The translations under genes were made by a program, and so were the position numbers. The notes under the pieces were generated by a model. That model was not told the DNA's origin, did not search any database, and was given only the letters and a program-made list of their open reading frames with translations. Shown here in pieces: positions 21,717-29,820 of a stretch of DNA of 33,635 nt. The stretch spans positions 1-33,635 of the forward strand of contig JBMNOI010000029.1 in the NCBI GenBank assembly GCA_050942995.1. Direction: 5' to 3'. Source of the DNA: JBMNOI01 sp050942995. GTDB lineage: Bacteria; Chloroflexota; Anaerolineae; UBA1429. Each line of letters opens with the position of its first letter. Position 1 is the first letter of the stretch.

Positions 21717-22648
21717 CGGGCAAGCGGCGCCATACAGAGTCGGTGGCCGGCGTGCTCAACATCGGCAAGCCCGCCGGTTGGACCTCGCACGATGTGGTGG
21801 CCCGGCTGCGGCGTATCACCGGTGTACGACGGGTGGGCCATGCGGGCACACTGGACCCAATGGCTACCGGTGTGTTGGTGGTCTGTGTGGGCAGGGCGAC
21901 TCGCGTGGTCGAGTATCTGGCCGAGGAGACCAAAGACTATCGCGCGACGATACGCTTCGGACAGATCACCGATACATGGGATGCCGAAGGGCAGGTCGTG
22001 GCAGAGCGCGACGCATCGGGGTTGACTCGGGACGCCGTTGAAGGGGCGCTGGAGTCATTTCGCGGGACCATCCAGCAGGTGCCCCCGATGTATTCGGCCC
22101 TCAAGCGCGCTGGGCGTCCGCTGTACCGCCTGGCGCGCGAAGGGATCACCGTCGAGCGCCCACCCCGCCAGGTCACCATCCATCATCTCCATCTGGCCGA
22201 GTGGCACCCGGCGGAGCAAGACGGTACGCCCGTCGCGGTTCTGGAGGTGCGCTGCTCCAAAGGGACCTATATTCGCTCTCTGGCGCATGATCTGGGGCAG
22301 GCCCTGGGGCCGGGGGGGCATTTGACGGGGCTGGTGCGTACGGCCGTGGGCTCTCTGACAGTACGTGACGCCGTGAGCCTGGACAGGCTGGCCGAAGGCG
22401 ATTGGCGGGAGCACCTGCTGCCGCTGAAGCAGGCGCTGGCCCACATGCCGGACGTGACACTGAATGACGATCAGGTACGGCGCGTTGTCTGCGGGCAGGC
22501 GCTGGATATCGCCGAGCTGGACGCCGTAGCGGACAAGCCGCAAGGGGCCGAGATCTGTGCCTATGACGGGGTTGACCGGCTGATCGCCGTTTTACGACGC
22601 GACAGGAACTATTGGAGGCCGCACAAAGTGCTGGCCGATTCGATCTGA
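21713..22648 (+). CDS. truB: tRNA pseudouridine-55 synthase
   Basis: This 311-residue enzyme converts U55 of tRNAs to pseudouridine. The N-terminal GVLNIGKPAGWTSHDVVARLRR is followed by the catalytic motif GHAGTLDPMATGVL, whose Asp is the nucleophile. Also visible are the YRATIRFGQITDTWDAEG and KGTYIRSLAHDLG motifs. The C-terminal part resembles the TruB_C/PUA-like region. It begins with GTG in a 4-nt GTGA overlap with the nrnA stop, so it is translationally coupled. ribF follows after 53 nt. Confidence 0.95.
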   Translation: MTGKRRHTESVAGVLNIGKPAGWTSHDVVARLRRITGVRRVGHAGTLDPMATGVLVVCVGRATRVVEYLAEETKDYRATIRFGQITDTWDAEGQVVAERDASGLTRDAVEGALESFRGTIQQVPPMYSALKRAGRPLYRLAREGITVERPPRQVTIHHLHLAEWHPAEQDGTPVAVLEVRCSKGTYIRSLAHDLGQALGPGGHLTGLVRTAVGSLTVRDAVSLDRLAEGDWREHLLPLKQALAHMPDVTLNDDQVRRVVCGQALDIAELDAVADKPQGAEICAYDGVDRLIAVLRRDRNYWRPHKVLADSI

Positions 22649-22701
22649 GAGCCGCGCAGTTGTTATCCCTGTACGGCTAGCTACCATCATATTGGAACGC
22701 T

Positions 22702-23670
22702 ATGAGGATAATCCACAGTCTGGAAACGGCTCGTCCTGAACGGGATGTAGTTCTGACCATCGGCACCTTTGACGGCGTTCATCGGGGGCATCAACTCTTG
22801 CTGGGGCAGGTCGTTCGACGCGCGCGAGAGACCGGCCGTCTGAGCGGCGTACTGTCGTTTCACCCCCATCCTCGCACCGTTCTGCATCCCGATATCTCCA
22901 TGACCTATCTGAGCACTCCGCAGGAGCGGGCGGACCTGATGGAGCGGCTAGGGTTGGACCTCTTTGTGCTGTTGCCCTTTACCCTCGAATTCGCCGCCAC
23001 GCCGGCCGAGCCGCTGGTGCGCTCGCTGGTGCAGCAGTTGCGCATGCGCGAGCTCTGGGTCGGCACCGATTTTGCCATGGCGCACCAGCGTGAGGCGAAT
23101 GTCGAGCGGTTGCGTGAGCTGGGGGGCATGCTGGGCTATGATCTGCACACTATCGAACCCCTGACCGATGCCGACCGGGCCATCAGCAGCACACGCATTC
23201 GCGCCCTGCTGGCCGAGGGGCGGGTGGAGCAGGCGGCGTTTCTTTTGGGGCGCTATTACAGCGTACCCGGCCGGGTCGTTCATGGAGCGGGGCGCGGGCG
23301 CAGCCTGGGCTTTCGCACGGCCAACGTCGCCCCGCCTGCCGACCGACTCATGCCGGCTAACGGGATCTATGCCGTATGGATGCTCATCGACGGCGCGCGG
23401 TATGCCGGCGCGGCCAATGTGGGCGTGCGCCCCAGCTTTGATAATGGCGAACGATTGCTCGAAGTGCATCTGCTGGATTATGAGGGCGACCTGTATGATC
23501 GCCAGGTGAGCACCGAGTTCGTGCAATATATTCGCGAGGAACGACGCTACGATAACGTCGAGGCTCTGCGCCGCCAGGTTGCCCGGGATGTCGAAGAGAT
23601 ACGCGCATTATTGGGCGTGACCCGGATACCGGAGGGAGCCGATGGATCAGGCCGGTTTTCAACCGTTTGA
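22702..23670 (+). CDS. ribF: bifunctional riboflavin kinase/FAD synthetase
   Basis: This 322-residue protein turns riboflavin into FMN and then FAD. The N-terminal FAD synthetase domain carries LTIGTFDGVHRGHQ (nucleotidyltransferase HxGH-type) and ISSTRIRALLAEGRV. The C-terminal riboflavin kinase domain shows PGRVVHGAGRGRSLGFRTANV and later EVHLLDYEGDLYDRQVSTEFVQYIR. The SD is modest (GGAA, 5 nt before the start). Its 3' end overlaps the archease gene by 29 nt, joining the translation cluster to the RNA repair pair. Confidence 0.94.
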   Translation: MRIIHSLETARPERDVVLTIGTFDGVHRGHQLLLGQVVRRARETGRLSGVLSFHPHPRTVLHPDISMTYLSTPQERADLMERLGLDLFVLLPFTLEFAATPAEPLVRSLVQQLRMRELWVGTDFAMAHQREANVERLRELGGMLGYDLHTIEPLTDADRAISSTRIRALLAEGRVEQAAFLLGRYYSVPGRVVHGAGRGRSLGFRTANVAPPADRLMPANGIYAVWMLIDGARYAGAANVGVRPSFDNGERLLEVHLLDYEGDLYDRQVSTEFVQYIREERRYDNVEALRRQVARDVEEIRALLGVTRIPEGADGSGRFSTV

Positions 23671-24076
23671 GGAACTGGAGCATCCCGCCGACATCAGTCT
23701 GCGGGTATATGGTGATGATCTGGCCGCATTGTTTCGACACGCCGCACAGGGCATGTTTCATCTGTTGCGTTGCCGGGCGGACGATGATCCGGATTCGTCC
23801 GAGCCGGTGACGGAAGAGATCGTCCTGCAGGCCCATGACGTGGAGACGTTGCTGGTCGACTGGCTCACCGAATTGCTTTATCTGAGTGAGACTCGACAAG
23901 CCTGCTTTGACACCTTCGATCTGACCCACATAGACCCCACGCATCTAAAAGCCGTCGTGCGCGGCGTGTCGCCTGCAAGGGCGGAAAAGGACATCAAGGC
24001 CGTTACCTACGCCGACATGTCCATCACCCGCAATGATGACGACCACTATACCACCACGATCACATTCGACGTATAG
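23642..24076 (+). CDS. archease, RtcB cofactor protein
   Basis: This 144-residue protein matches archease: FEELEHPADISLRVYGDDLAALFRHAAQGMF at the start, then VETLLVDWLTELLYLSETR, KAVVRGVSPARAEKDIKAVTYADM and a C-terminal ITFDV. The conserved acidic residues (Asp near 17 in PADISLRV and the terminal Asp) bind metal. Archease speeds guanylylation and multiple turnover of the RtcB RNA ligase, and rtcB lies directly downstream. It starts inside ribF with GGAGGGA just upstream. Confidence 0.9.
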   Translation: MDQAGFQPFEELEHPADISLRVYGDDLAALFRHAAQGMFHLLRCRADDDPDSSEPVTEEIVLQAHDVETLLVDWLTELLYLSETRQACFDTFDLTHIDPTHLKAVVRGVSPARAEKDIKAVTYADMSITRNDDDHYTTTITFDV

Positions 24077-24169
24077 AGATCGAGACCATTTTCCGGATCG
24101 TTAGCGCCTTTTCCGGCCAGAGGGAGTACCCTTTGCGCCGAAGGGGCGACAGAACAAGGAGATGACGGG

Positions 24170-25621
24170 ATGGTGAATAAGCAAGATTTTGTCCGAGTCA
24201 GCCCGTACATATTCGAGATCCCCAAAGACATGCGCGCCGATATGCGTGTGCCGGCGCGGATCTATGCCGACGATCGCTTGCTGGATGCCGTTCTACAGGA
24301 TCGTTCGATAGAGCAGCTTATCAACACGGCGACGCTTCCGGGCGTGGTCAAATATGCGCTGGCCATGCCCGATGTGCACCAGGGCTATGGTTTTCCCATC
24401 GGCGGGGTGGCGGCCACGGCGTTGCCCGACGGCATCATCTCGCCCGGTGGGGTGGGCTATGACATCAACTGTGGGGTGCGCGTGCTGACCACCTCGATTC
24501 AGGTGGACGAACTGCGGCCCCATCTGGATTCGCTCATGACGGCGCTGTTTCGCAACATCGGTACCGGCGTGGGCGCTTCAGGACAGCTCCGCCTGAGCGT
24601 GAGCGAGATGCATGAGCTGCTGGAGGGCGGCTCAGAGTGGGTGATCAAGCGGGGCTATGGCCGACGTGAGGATCTGGCATATACAGAGGACGGCGGGCGC
24701 ATGCCCGATGCCCGCGCCGAGGCGGTGAGCCCGAGAGCCATCGAACGCGGTCAGAATCAGGTGGGCACGCTGGGCTCGGGCAACCACTTTTTAGAGCTGG
24801 ATGAAGTGGTCGAGATATTTGATCACGAGGCGGCGCAAGCCTTTGGCCTGATCGAGGGCACGGTCACGGTGTGGATTCACTGTGGCTCCCGCGGGCTGGG
24901 GCATCAGGTGTGTACCGATGCCGTGCGCGAGATGCAGCAGAGCGTGCGCAAGTATGGCATCGAGATTCCCGACCGTGAGCTGGTATGCTCGCCTTTTAGC
25001 TCGCCCGAGGGACAGCGCTACTTCCAGGCCATGAGCGCGGCGGCCAACTATGCCTGGGCCAATCGGCAGGTGATTACCCATCATGTACGGCAGACCTTTG
25101 AGGAGGTATTGGCCGGCAAGCTGCCGCGCCCCGACCTGCGGCTGCTGTACGATGTGTGTCACAATATCGCCAAGGTGGAGCGACACAAGATCAACGGCGA
25201 GGAACGCGAGGTGTGCGTCCACCGTAAGGGGGCCACGCGGACCTTTGGTCCCGGGCTGCCCCAGGTGCCGGAGGATTACCGGCAGATCGGTCAGCCGGTG
25301 CTGATTCCGGGGAGCATGGGCGTGGGCTCGTACATCCTGGTGGGCACCGAAGGAGCCATGGAGCAGACCTTTGGCAGTAGCTGCCACGGCGCCGGGCGCA
25401 TGTGGAGTCGCTCCAAAGCACTCAGAGAGGTGCAGGGCAGCAAGCTGCGCGCCGAACTGGAGAAAGAAAACATTCTGGTGCGTGCGGGCAGCATGCGGGG
25501 TCTGGCCGAAGAGGCGCCGGATGCCTACAAGGATGTGGACGCGGTGGTGGATGTGGTGCACAATACCGGCATCGCCCGGCGGGTGGCCCGGACGCGGCCC
25601 ATCGGTGTGATCAAAGGGTAG
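24170..25621 (+). CDS. rtcB: RNA-splicing ligase RtcB
   Basis: This 483-residue GTP- and Mn-dependent ligase joins 2',3'-cyclic phosphate or 3'-phosphate ends to 5'-OH RNA. Metal and GMP ligands are visible: YDINCGVR (Asp98, Cys101), GSGNHFLE (Asn205, His206), WIHCGSRGLGHQ (His237), DVCHNIA (His331) and the guanylylated His406 in GSSCHGAGR. The C-terminal VVHNTGIARRVARTRPIGVIKG is intact. AAGGAGATGACGGG precedes the ATG. It is paired with archease 93 nt upstream. No tRNA intron is visible here, so a role in RNA repair is more likely than splicing. Confidence 0.96.
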   Translation: MVNKQDFVRVSPYIFEIPKDMRADMRVPARIYADDRLLDAVLQDRSIEQLINTATLPGVVKYALAMPDVHQGYGFPIGGVAATALPDGIISPGGVGYDINCGVRVLTTSIQVDELRPHLDSLMTALFRNIGTGVGASGQLRLSVSEMHELLEGGSEWVIKRGYGRREDLAYTEDGGRMPDARAEAVSPRAIERGQNQVGTLGSGNHFLELDEVVEIFDHEAAQAFGLIEGTVTVWIHCGSRGLGHQVCTDAVREMQQSVRKYGIEIPDRELVCSPFSSPEGQRYFQAMSAAANYAWANRQVITHHVRQTFEEVLAGKLPRPDLRLLYDVCHNIAKVERHKINGEEREVCVHRKGATRTFGPGLPQVPEDYRQIGQPVLIPGSMGVGSYILVGTEGAMEQTFGSSCHGAGRMWSRSKALREVQGSKLRAELEKENILVRAGSMRGLAEEAPDAYKDVDAVVDVVHNTGIARRVARTRPIGVIKG

Positions 25622-25653
25622 GACGTGCTTGAGGGACGAGACGCTGCCCATGG

Positions 25654-25670
25654 GTCCGGCGGCGCCGGAC
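25654..25670 (+). repeat. strong hairpin just after rtcB
   Basis: GTCCGGC (25654-25660) pairs with GCCGGAC (25664-25670) around a 3-nt loop. CCAT/ATGG can extend it across a 2-nt bulge. There is no T-run. Confidence 0.6.
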
Positions 25671-25746
25671 ATGGTAAGCGAGCTCGAAAATCGATCACCC
25701 ATCCCCGGACACGTCCCGGCCAAATCGGTCGTCAGGACGTTCACAG

Positions 25747-25783
25747 ATAGAGACGAGGGGGGGCCGCCCCCCCTCGTCTCTAT
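25747..25783 (+). terminator. 17-bp perfect hairpin downstream of rtcB
   Basis: ATAGAGACGAGGGGGGG (25747-25763) is perfectly complementary to 25767-25783 with only a 3-nt loop. The stem includes seven G-C pairs in a row next to the loop. No T-run follows (GTTCTG), but such a stem should still halt polymerase or stabilise 3' ends. Confidence 0.6.
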
Positions 25784-25795
25784 GTTCTGCGGCAT

Positions 25796-25825
25796 TTGAG
25801 GGTGGAGCGGAGATTGACGTATAAT
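25796..25825 (+). promoter_or_regulatory. promoter of the UDP-glucose dehydrogenase gene
   Basis: TTGAGG (25796-25801), an 18-nt spacer and TATAAT (25820-25825). Confidence 0.7.
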
Positions 25826-25901
25826 GGCCCCTGACAGGGCTGCGGCGGTCTGGAAGCGACCTCGTGGCATCTATGGGCATTATGAGGAGGAAGCATTCGG
25901 A

Positions 25902-27206
25902 ATGGATATTTGCGTGATCGGGACCGGTTATGTGGGACTTGTCACGGGGGCATGCTTTGCCGACCTGGGTAACCGGGTTGTTTGCCTGGACATCAACGAG
26001 GCCAAGATCGAAGGGCTCAAGCGGGGCGAGCTGCCCATTTACGAACCGGGGTTGGACGAGGTGGTGGCGCGCAACGTGCGTGCCGGTCGACTCTCGTTTA
26101 CGACCTCGTACCCTGAAGGGCTGCAGGATGCAGAGGTGGTCTTTATCGCCGTGGGCACCCCCTCGGGGGTGGACGGCGAGGCCGACCTGCGCTATGTATG
26201 CGCCGCCGCCGAGTCGGTGGCCGACACAATGGATCACCCGATGATCATCATCAACAAGAGCACGGTGCCGGTGGGCACGGGCGACTGGGTGGCGAACATT
26301 ATTCGCAAGCGGCGGGGCAACGGGCACGAGTTCGCCGTGGTGTCCAATCCCGAGTTTCTGCGCGAGGGCTCGGCGGTGGCCGATTTTATGCATCCGGATC
26401 GTGTGATTCTGGGATCGGAGGATCGAGTGGCCGCCGAGCGGGTGGCGCACCTCTATTTGCCGCTGCGCTGCACCATCATGCTCACCGATCTGCGCACGGC
26501 CGAGATGATCAAGTACGCTTCGAACGCCTTTTTGGCCACGCGCATTTCTTTCATCAACGAGATCGCCTGCATCTGTGATGAGCTGGGCGTGGACGTCAAA
26601 GAGGTATCCTTTGGCATGGGCTGCGACAAGCGCATCGGCCCGCAATTTCTGCAGGCCGGGCTGGGTTGGGGCGGCAGTTGCTTTCCCAAGGACGTCAAGG
26701 CGCTGGCGCATATGGCCGATCTGCACGGCACCCATCCGCAGCTCTTGCGGGCGGTGATCGACATCAACATGGCCCAGCGTCGGCGGGTGGTGCGCTGGCT
26801 GCGCCAGGCGCTACGCGGTCTGGACGATCGCACCGTGGGCGTGCTGGGGCTGGCGTTCAAGCCGAACACCAACGATGTACGCGAATCGCCAGCCATCGAC
26901 GTGATCCGCCTGCTGCAACACGAGGGCGCCCAGATCCGTGCCTACGATCCCAAGGCGATGGAGATGGCCCGCAGCGAACTGCGCGATGTCGAGCTGTGCC
27001 GCAACGCCTACGAGGTGGCCGAGGGGTGCGATGCCCTGGTGCTGGCGACCGAATGGGAAGAGTTCCGCTATCTGGATTGGCCGCGGGTGCGTAACGCCAT
27101 GCGTGGGGATATTTTCATCGACGGGCGCAATTTTTACGATTGTGAGACCATGCTTCAGGCAGGCTTTCGCTATCGGGCCATGGGACGGGGAGTCATTCCC
27201 CAGTAG
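25902..27206 (+). CDS. UDP-glucose 6-dehydrogenase
   Basis: This 434-residue NAD-dependent enzyme of the UDP-glucose/GDP-mannose dehydrogenase family oxidises UDP-glucose to UDP-glucuronate for cell-surface polysaccharides. Motifs are the Rossmann VIGTGYVGLVTGACFADLG (5-23), NKSTVPVGTG (118-127), SNPEFLREGSAVADFMHPDRVILG (148-171), EMIKYASNAF (Lys204, Asn208) and the catalytic GWGGSCFPKD (Cys260, Asp264). Length is standard. The start is at MDICVIG, after GAGGAGG at 25884-25890; in-frame codons further upstream lie in the leader. It is alone on its transcript. The related mannose or N-acetyl sugar dehydrogenases cannot be wholly excluded. Confidence 0.9.
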   Translation: MDICVIGTGYVGLVTGACFADLGNRVVCLDINEAKIEGLKRGELPIYEPGLDEVVARNVRAGRLSFTTSYPEGLQDAEVVFIAVGTPSGVDGEADLRYVCAAAESVADTMDHPMIIINKSTVPVGTGDWVANIIRKRRGNGHEFAVVSNPEFLREGSAVADFMHPDRVILGSEDRVAAERVAHLYLPLRCTIMLTDLRTAEMIKYASNAFLATRISFINEIACICDELGVDVKEVSFGMGCDKRIGPQFLQAGLGWGGSCFPKDVKALAHMADLHGTHPQLLRAVIDINMAQRRRVVRWLRQALRGLDDRTVGVLGLAFKPNTNDVRESPAIDVIRLLQHEGAQIRAYDPKAMEMARSELRDVELCRNAYEVAEGCDALVLATEWEEFRYLDWPRVRNAMRGDIFIDGRNFYDCETMLQAGFRYRAMGRGVIPQ

Positions 27207-27289
27207 GGGCGATACCCGGCCCGAGTGGGTGGGCCTTCCCGGCGTATTCAGGGCCATTAGCGATGCGGCGAGGTGGGCGAGACAAAGAG

Positions 27290-27322
27290 CGAGGGGGCGC
27301 TTCAACGCGGAGCGCCCCCTCG
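27290..27322. terminator. terminator between convergent ugd and GH4 genes
   Basis: CGAGGGGGCGC (27290-27300) pairs with GCGCCCCCTCG (27312-27322) around an 11-nt loop. The T-run is weak (TATTGTCT). Confidence 0.65.
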
Positions 27323-27341
27323 TATTGTCTGCGCGGGCGTT

Positions 27342-28667
27342 CTACACGGTAAAGTGCTTGAACGTGGGCAGATAATCCTTGTTCTGGGCAAACATCTCGT
27401 TGACCATCTGCTTGATCTCGGCCAGCGAGAGCATCGATGCCGTGAGCGGATCGTAGGCGATGGCGTGGTAGACCATGGTGGGGTCACCGGTGAGGCAGCC
27501 CTCCACCGCCATCTCTTCGATTGCCACGCTGATGTTGTTCAGCGGTGCGACCTGGGGCGGCAGCGCGCCCACGTGAATGGGGTTGAATCCGCGCTCGTCG
27601 GCGTATACCGGTACCTCTACACAGGCACCCTCGGGCAGGTTGGTGATGAGGCCGGTGTTGGGCACGTTGCCGTTGAACTTGAACGGCTCGCCGCCCATGT
27701 AGGCGTTGATGATATAGGCGGCGTACTCGTGGCCGCGAGAGAGATCCAGCGGCTCGGGGTTATCCAGCCACTCCTGAATAGAATCCTTCCAGTCATCCTC
27801 GCGGGCCAGATACTCTTTGAGGATGTAGGCGTATTCGCCCGGATTCCAGCCGGTGCCGTGGGTGCAGTACTTTTCGATGAGATCGGGGCGCTTGCGGAAC
27901 CACCAGTTGTACTCGGAATTGTGCCCCGACGACTCGGTGACGTAATAGCCGAGATGCAGGAACATCTCGTTGCGAACGATCTCTTCGTTATAGATCTCGG
28001 GATCGTTCATGGCCTCGCGGATGAGGGGATAGGCGTCCTTACCGTTCCACTCGAACCGGGTGTACCAGGCCATGTGGTTGATACCGGCACAAACATAGCT
28101 GATCTCGTCGATGGGGGCGCCGATCCAGCGGGCCAGCATATGAGCGGTGCCCTGCACGCTGTGGCACAGGCCGGTGACCTTGATGGACGACTCGCGCTGC
28201 ATGGCGCGGCAGAGCATGGCCATGGGGTTGGTGTAGTTGAGCAGGATGGCGTCGGGACAATACCGCTCCATGTCGCGGCAGATATCGAGCATCACCGGGA
28301 TGGTGCGCAGCGCCCGGAAGATGCCCGAGGGGCCGCGGGTATCGCCCACGTTGGTATCGATGCCGAACTTTTTCGGGATCTCGATATCGTGGCGCCACAC
28401 CTGCACGCCGCCGGCCAGAATGGTGCAGATGACGGCGTCGGCGCCCTTGAGGGCCTCGGCGCGGTCCATGGTGGCCTCGACCCTGGCGGGGTAACCGCCC
28501 TCGGACACAATGCGGTCCACGGCGCGTTTGATGTAATCCAGACGCTCGGGATCGATGTCCATCAGCGAGATGGTGGCATCCTCAAGAAGGGGAAAGGTGA
28601 GGATGTCGCTGACCAGCTTGCGGGTGAAACCAAAACTACCTGCCCCGATGAAGGCGATTTTCGTCAT
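27342..28667 (-). CDS. alpha-galactosidase/alpha-glucosidase, GH4 (MelA-like)
   Basis: This 441-residue NAD- and Mn-dependent glycosidase of family GH4 works by redox-assisted elimination. The Rossmann N-terminus is KIAFIGAGSFGFTRKLVSDIL. Then come VGDTRGPSGIFRALRTIPVMLDICRDMERYCPDA, LNYTNPMAM with Asn147, GLCHSVQGTA with the metal ligand Cys168, and AGINHMAWY with His198. The segments RNEMFLHLGYYVTESSGHNSEY and CHSVQG are strikingly close to E. coli MelA, favouring alpha-galactosidase. The start at 28667 is set by AGGAGC on the minus strand, 7 nt upstream. No sugar transporter is adjacent. Convergent with ugd. Confidence 0.9.
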   Translation of the reverse strand: MTKIAFIGAGSFGFTRKLVSDILTFPLLEDATISLMDIDPERLDYIKRAVDRIVSEGGYPARVEATMDRAEALKGADAVICTILAGGVQVWRHDIEIPKKFGIDTNVGDTRGPSGIFRALRTIPVMLDICRDMERYCPDAILLNYTNPMAMLCRAMQRESSIKVTGLCHSVQGTAHMLARWIGAPIDEISYVCAGINHMAWYTRFEWNGKDAYPLIREAMNDPEIYNEEIVRNEMFLHLGYYVTESSGHNSEYNWWFRKRPDLIEKYCTHGTGWNPGEYAYILKEYLAREDDWKDSIQEWLDNPEPLDLSRGHEYAAYIINAYMGGEPFKFNGNVPNTGLITNLPEGACVEVPVYADERGFNPIHVGALPPQVAPLNNISVAIEEMAVEGCLTGDPTMVYHAIAYDPLTASMLSLAEIKQMVNEMFAQNKDYLPTFKHFTV

Positions 28668-28779
28668 CAAAGTTGCTCCTTGAATGATGTGTGCCGTCGA
28701 TAGACCCCATGTCGAGCGGCGACCGATCCAGGAGCAGGATACCACAGAAGCAGGAAACGCGCCACCGGAGGGCGTTTCT

Positions 28780-28807
28780 TTGACAGGGGCGGCCCGGGCG
28801 TTATAAT
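28780..28807 (+). promoter_or_regulatory. consensus promoter of tRNA-Arg
   Basis: TTGACA (28780-28785), a 16-nt spacer and TATAAT (28802-28807), 11 nt before the mature tRNA 5' end. Confidence 0.85.
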
Positions 28808-28818
28808 TCGGGGTGCAC

Positions 28819-28891
<73 letters not shown>

Positions 28892-28917
28892 CTGTTTATA
28901 TGATATGTAAAAAATAC

Positions 28918-28946
28918 TGGTCACAATCCCGGTTTTGTGCTATAAT
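28918..28946 (+). promoter_or_regulatory. promoter between tRNA-Arg and the NYN gene
   Basis: TGGTCA (28918-28923), a 17-nt spacer and TATAAT (28941-28946), with an extended TGC right before the -10. Confidence 0.7.
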
Positions 28947-28952
28947 AGCAGT

Positions 28953-29018
28953 GAATCCCCCTAACCCCTTCGGGGGTAGGGTCTGAAGCCGCCCGGCCCG
29001 CTAGGCGGCTTCTGCTTT
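28953..29018 (+). ncRNA. candidate structured small RNA or NYN-gene leader
   Basis: Just after the predicted transcription start, two hairpins follow each other. The first closes on a C(UUCG)G tetraloop, with ACCCC (28964-28968) paired to GGGGT (28973-28977) and extended past a bulged A by four more pairs. The second is GAAGCCGCC (28985-28993) with GGCGGCTTC (29004-29012), followed by TGCTTTAT. It could be a short sRNA ending at the second hairpin or a regulatory leader of the gene at 29041. No known family is recognised. Confidence 0.4.
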
Positions 29019-29040
29019 ATACGGAAATATTCGCCCATCG

Positions 29041-29673
29041 ATGAGAACAAACATCTATGTCGACGGATTCAATCTCTACTACTGCGCTCTCAAAGGCACT
29101 CCGTATAAGTGGCTGAATATCAAAGCCTTGGTGGAATATATCTTTCCTAGGAATGCGGTTAATCGCATTCGGTACTTTACAGCACTAGTAAAACCTCCAC
29201 CCTGGGATCCCCAAAAACCTCAACGACAACAGGTGTATATTCGCGCTTTGAAGACATTGCCCAATCTTTCGGTGCACCTTGGGCAATTTCGATCACATTC
29301 CCGAGAGATGCCTCTTGCAGGGTCACAACATGTCCATCCTCAAATGGTGCAGGTTCTCTATACCGAAGAGAAGGGATCGGATGTGAACCTCGCCACATAT
29401 CTCCTCCTGGACGGTTTTCGAAGAGACTTTGATGCGGCGATTGTTATCTCTAATGACTCGGATTTGGTTGAGCCTATCAAGGTGGTTCGATGTGAACTTG
29501 GATTGCCTATGGGAGTTCTATGCCCGCAAGCAAATACGCAACAAATTGCGCGGGCTCTTCGTCAGGTGGCATCTTTTTACCGGCCGGTTACCCGATCTGC
29601 TTTGAGAGCCGGCCAGTTCCCGCAGACACTTACAGACTGTCATGGAACGTTTCATCGGCCCAATACCTGGTGA
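29041..29673 (+). CDS. NYN-domain (PIN-like, LabA/DUF88) putative ribonuclease
   Basis: This 210-residue protein has the acidic active-site pattern of NYN nucleases: IYVDGFNLYY (Asp8, Asn11), EEKGSDVNLATYLLLDG (Asp114) and AIVISNDSDLVEPI (Asp139, Asp141). These residues bind Mg for RNA cleavage. The C-terminal tail (GQFPQTLTDCHGTFHRP) resembles a common ending in this family. Base composition is visibly lower in GC than its neighbours, which hints at horizontal acquisition next to the tRNA. No SD precedes the ATG, and the leader holds two hairpins. The target RNA is unknown; members occur in defence and RNA-decay contexts. Confidence 0.85.
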   Translation: MRTNIYVDGFNLYYCALKGTPYKWLNIKALVEYIFPRNAVNRIRYFTALVKPPPWDPQKPQRQQVYIRALKTLPNLSVHLGQFRSHSREMPLAGSQHVHPQMVQVLYTEEKGSDVNLATYLLLDGFRRDFDAAIVISNDSDLVEPIKVVRCELGLPMGVLCPQANTQQIARALRQVASFYRPVTRSALRAGQFPQTLTDCHGTFHRPNTW

Positions 29674-29820
29674 GCGGTGAGGTTTTACAACCATTCCGCG
29701 GATTTGGCTTCCCCCCACCTGACCAGTCCCCACCCTCTCCATCTGGCGGTCGACCGTCGGGCCCCATTCGGCGATACTGTCTCTGTTTGCTATACCCTGT
29801 CCGCATAAAGGACCTGTCCC

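Noticed and set aside
27273..28703. Long plus-strand frame (476 codons) opposite the GH4 gene
   Set aside because: A shadow of GC-rich codon usage; the minus strand has unmistakable GH4 motifs and an SD.
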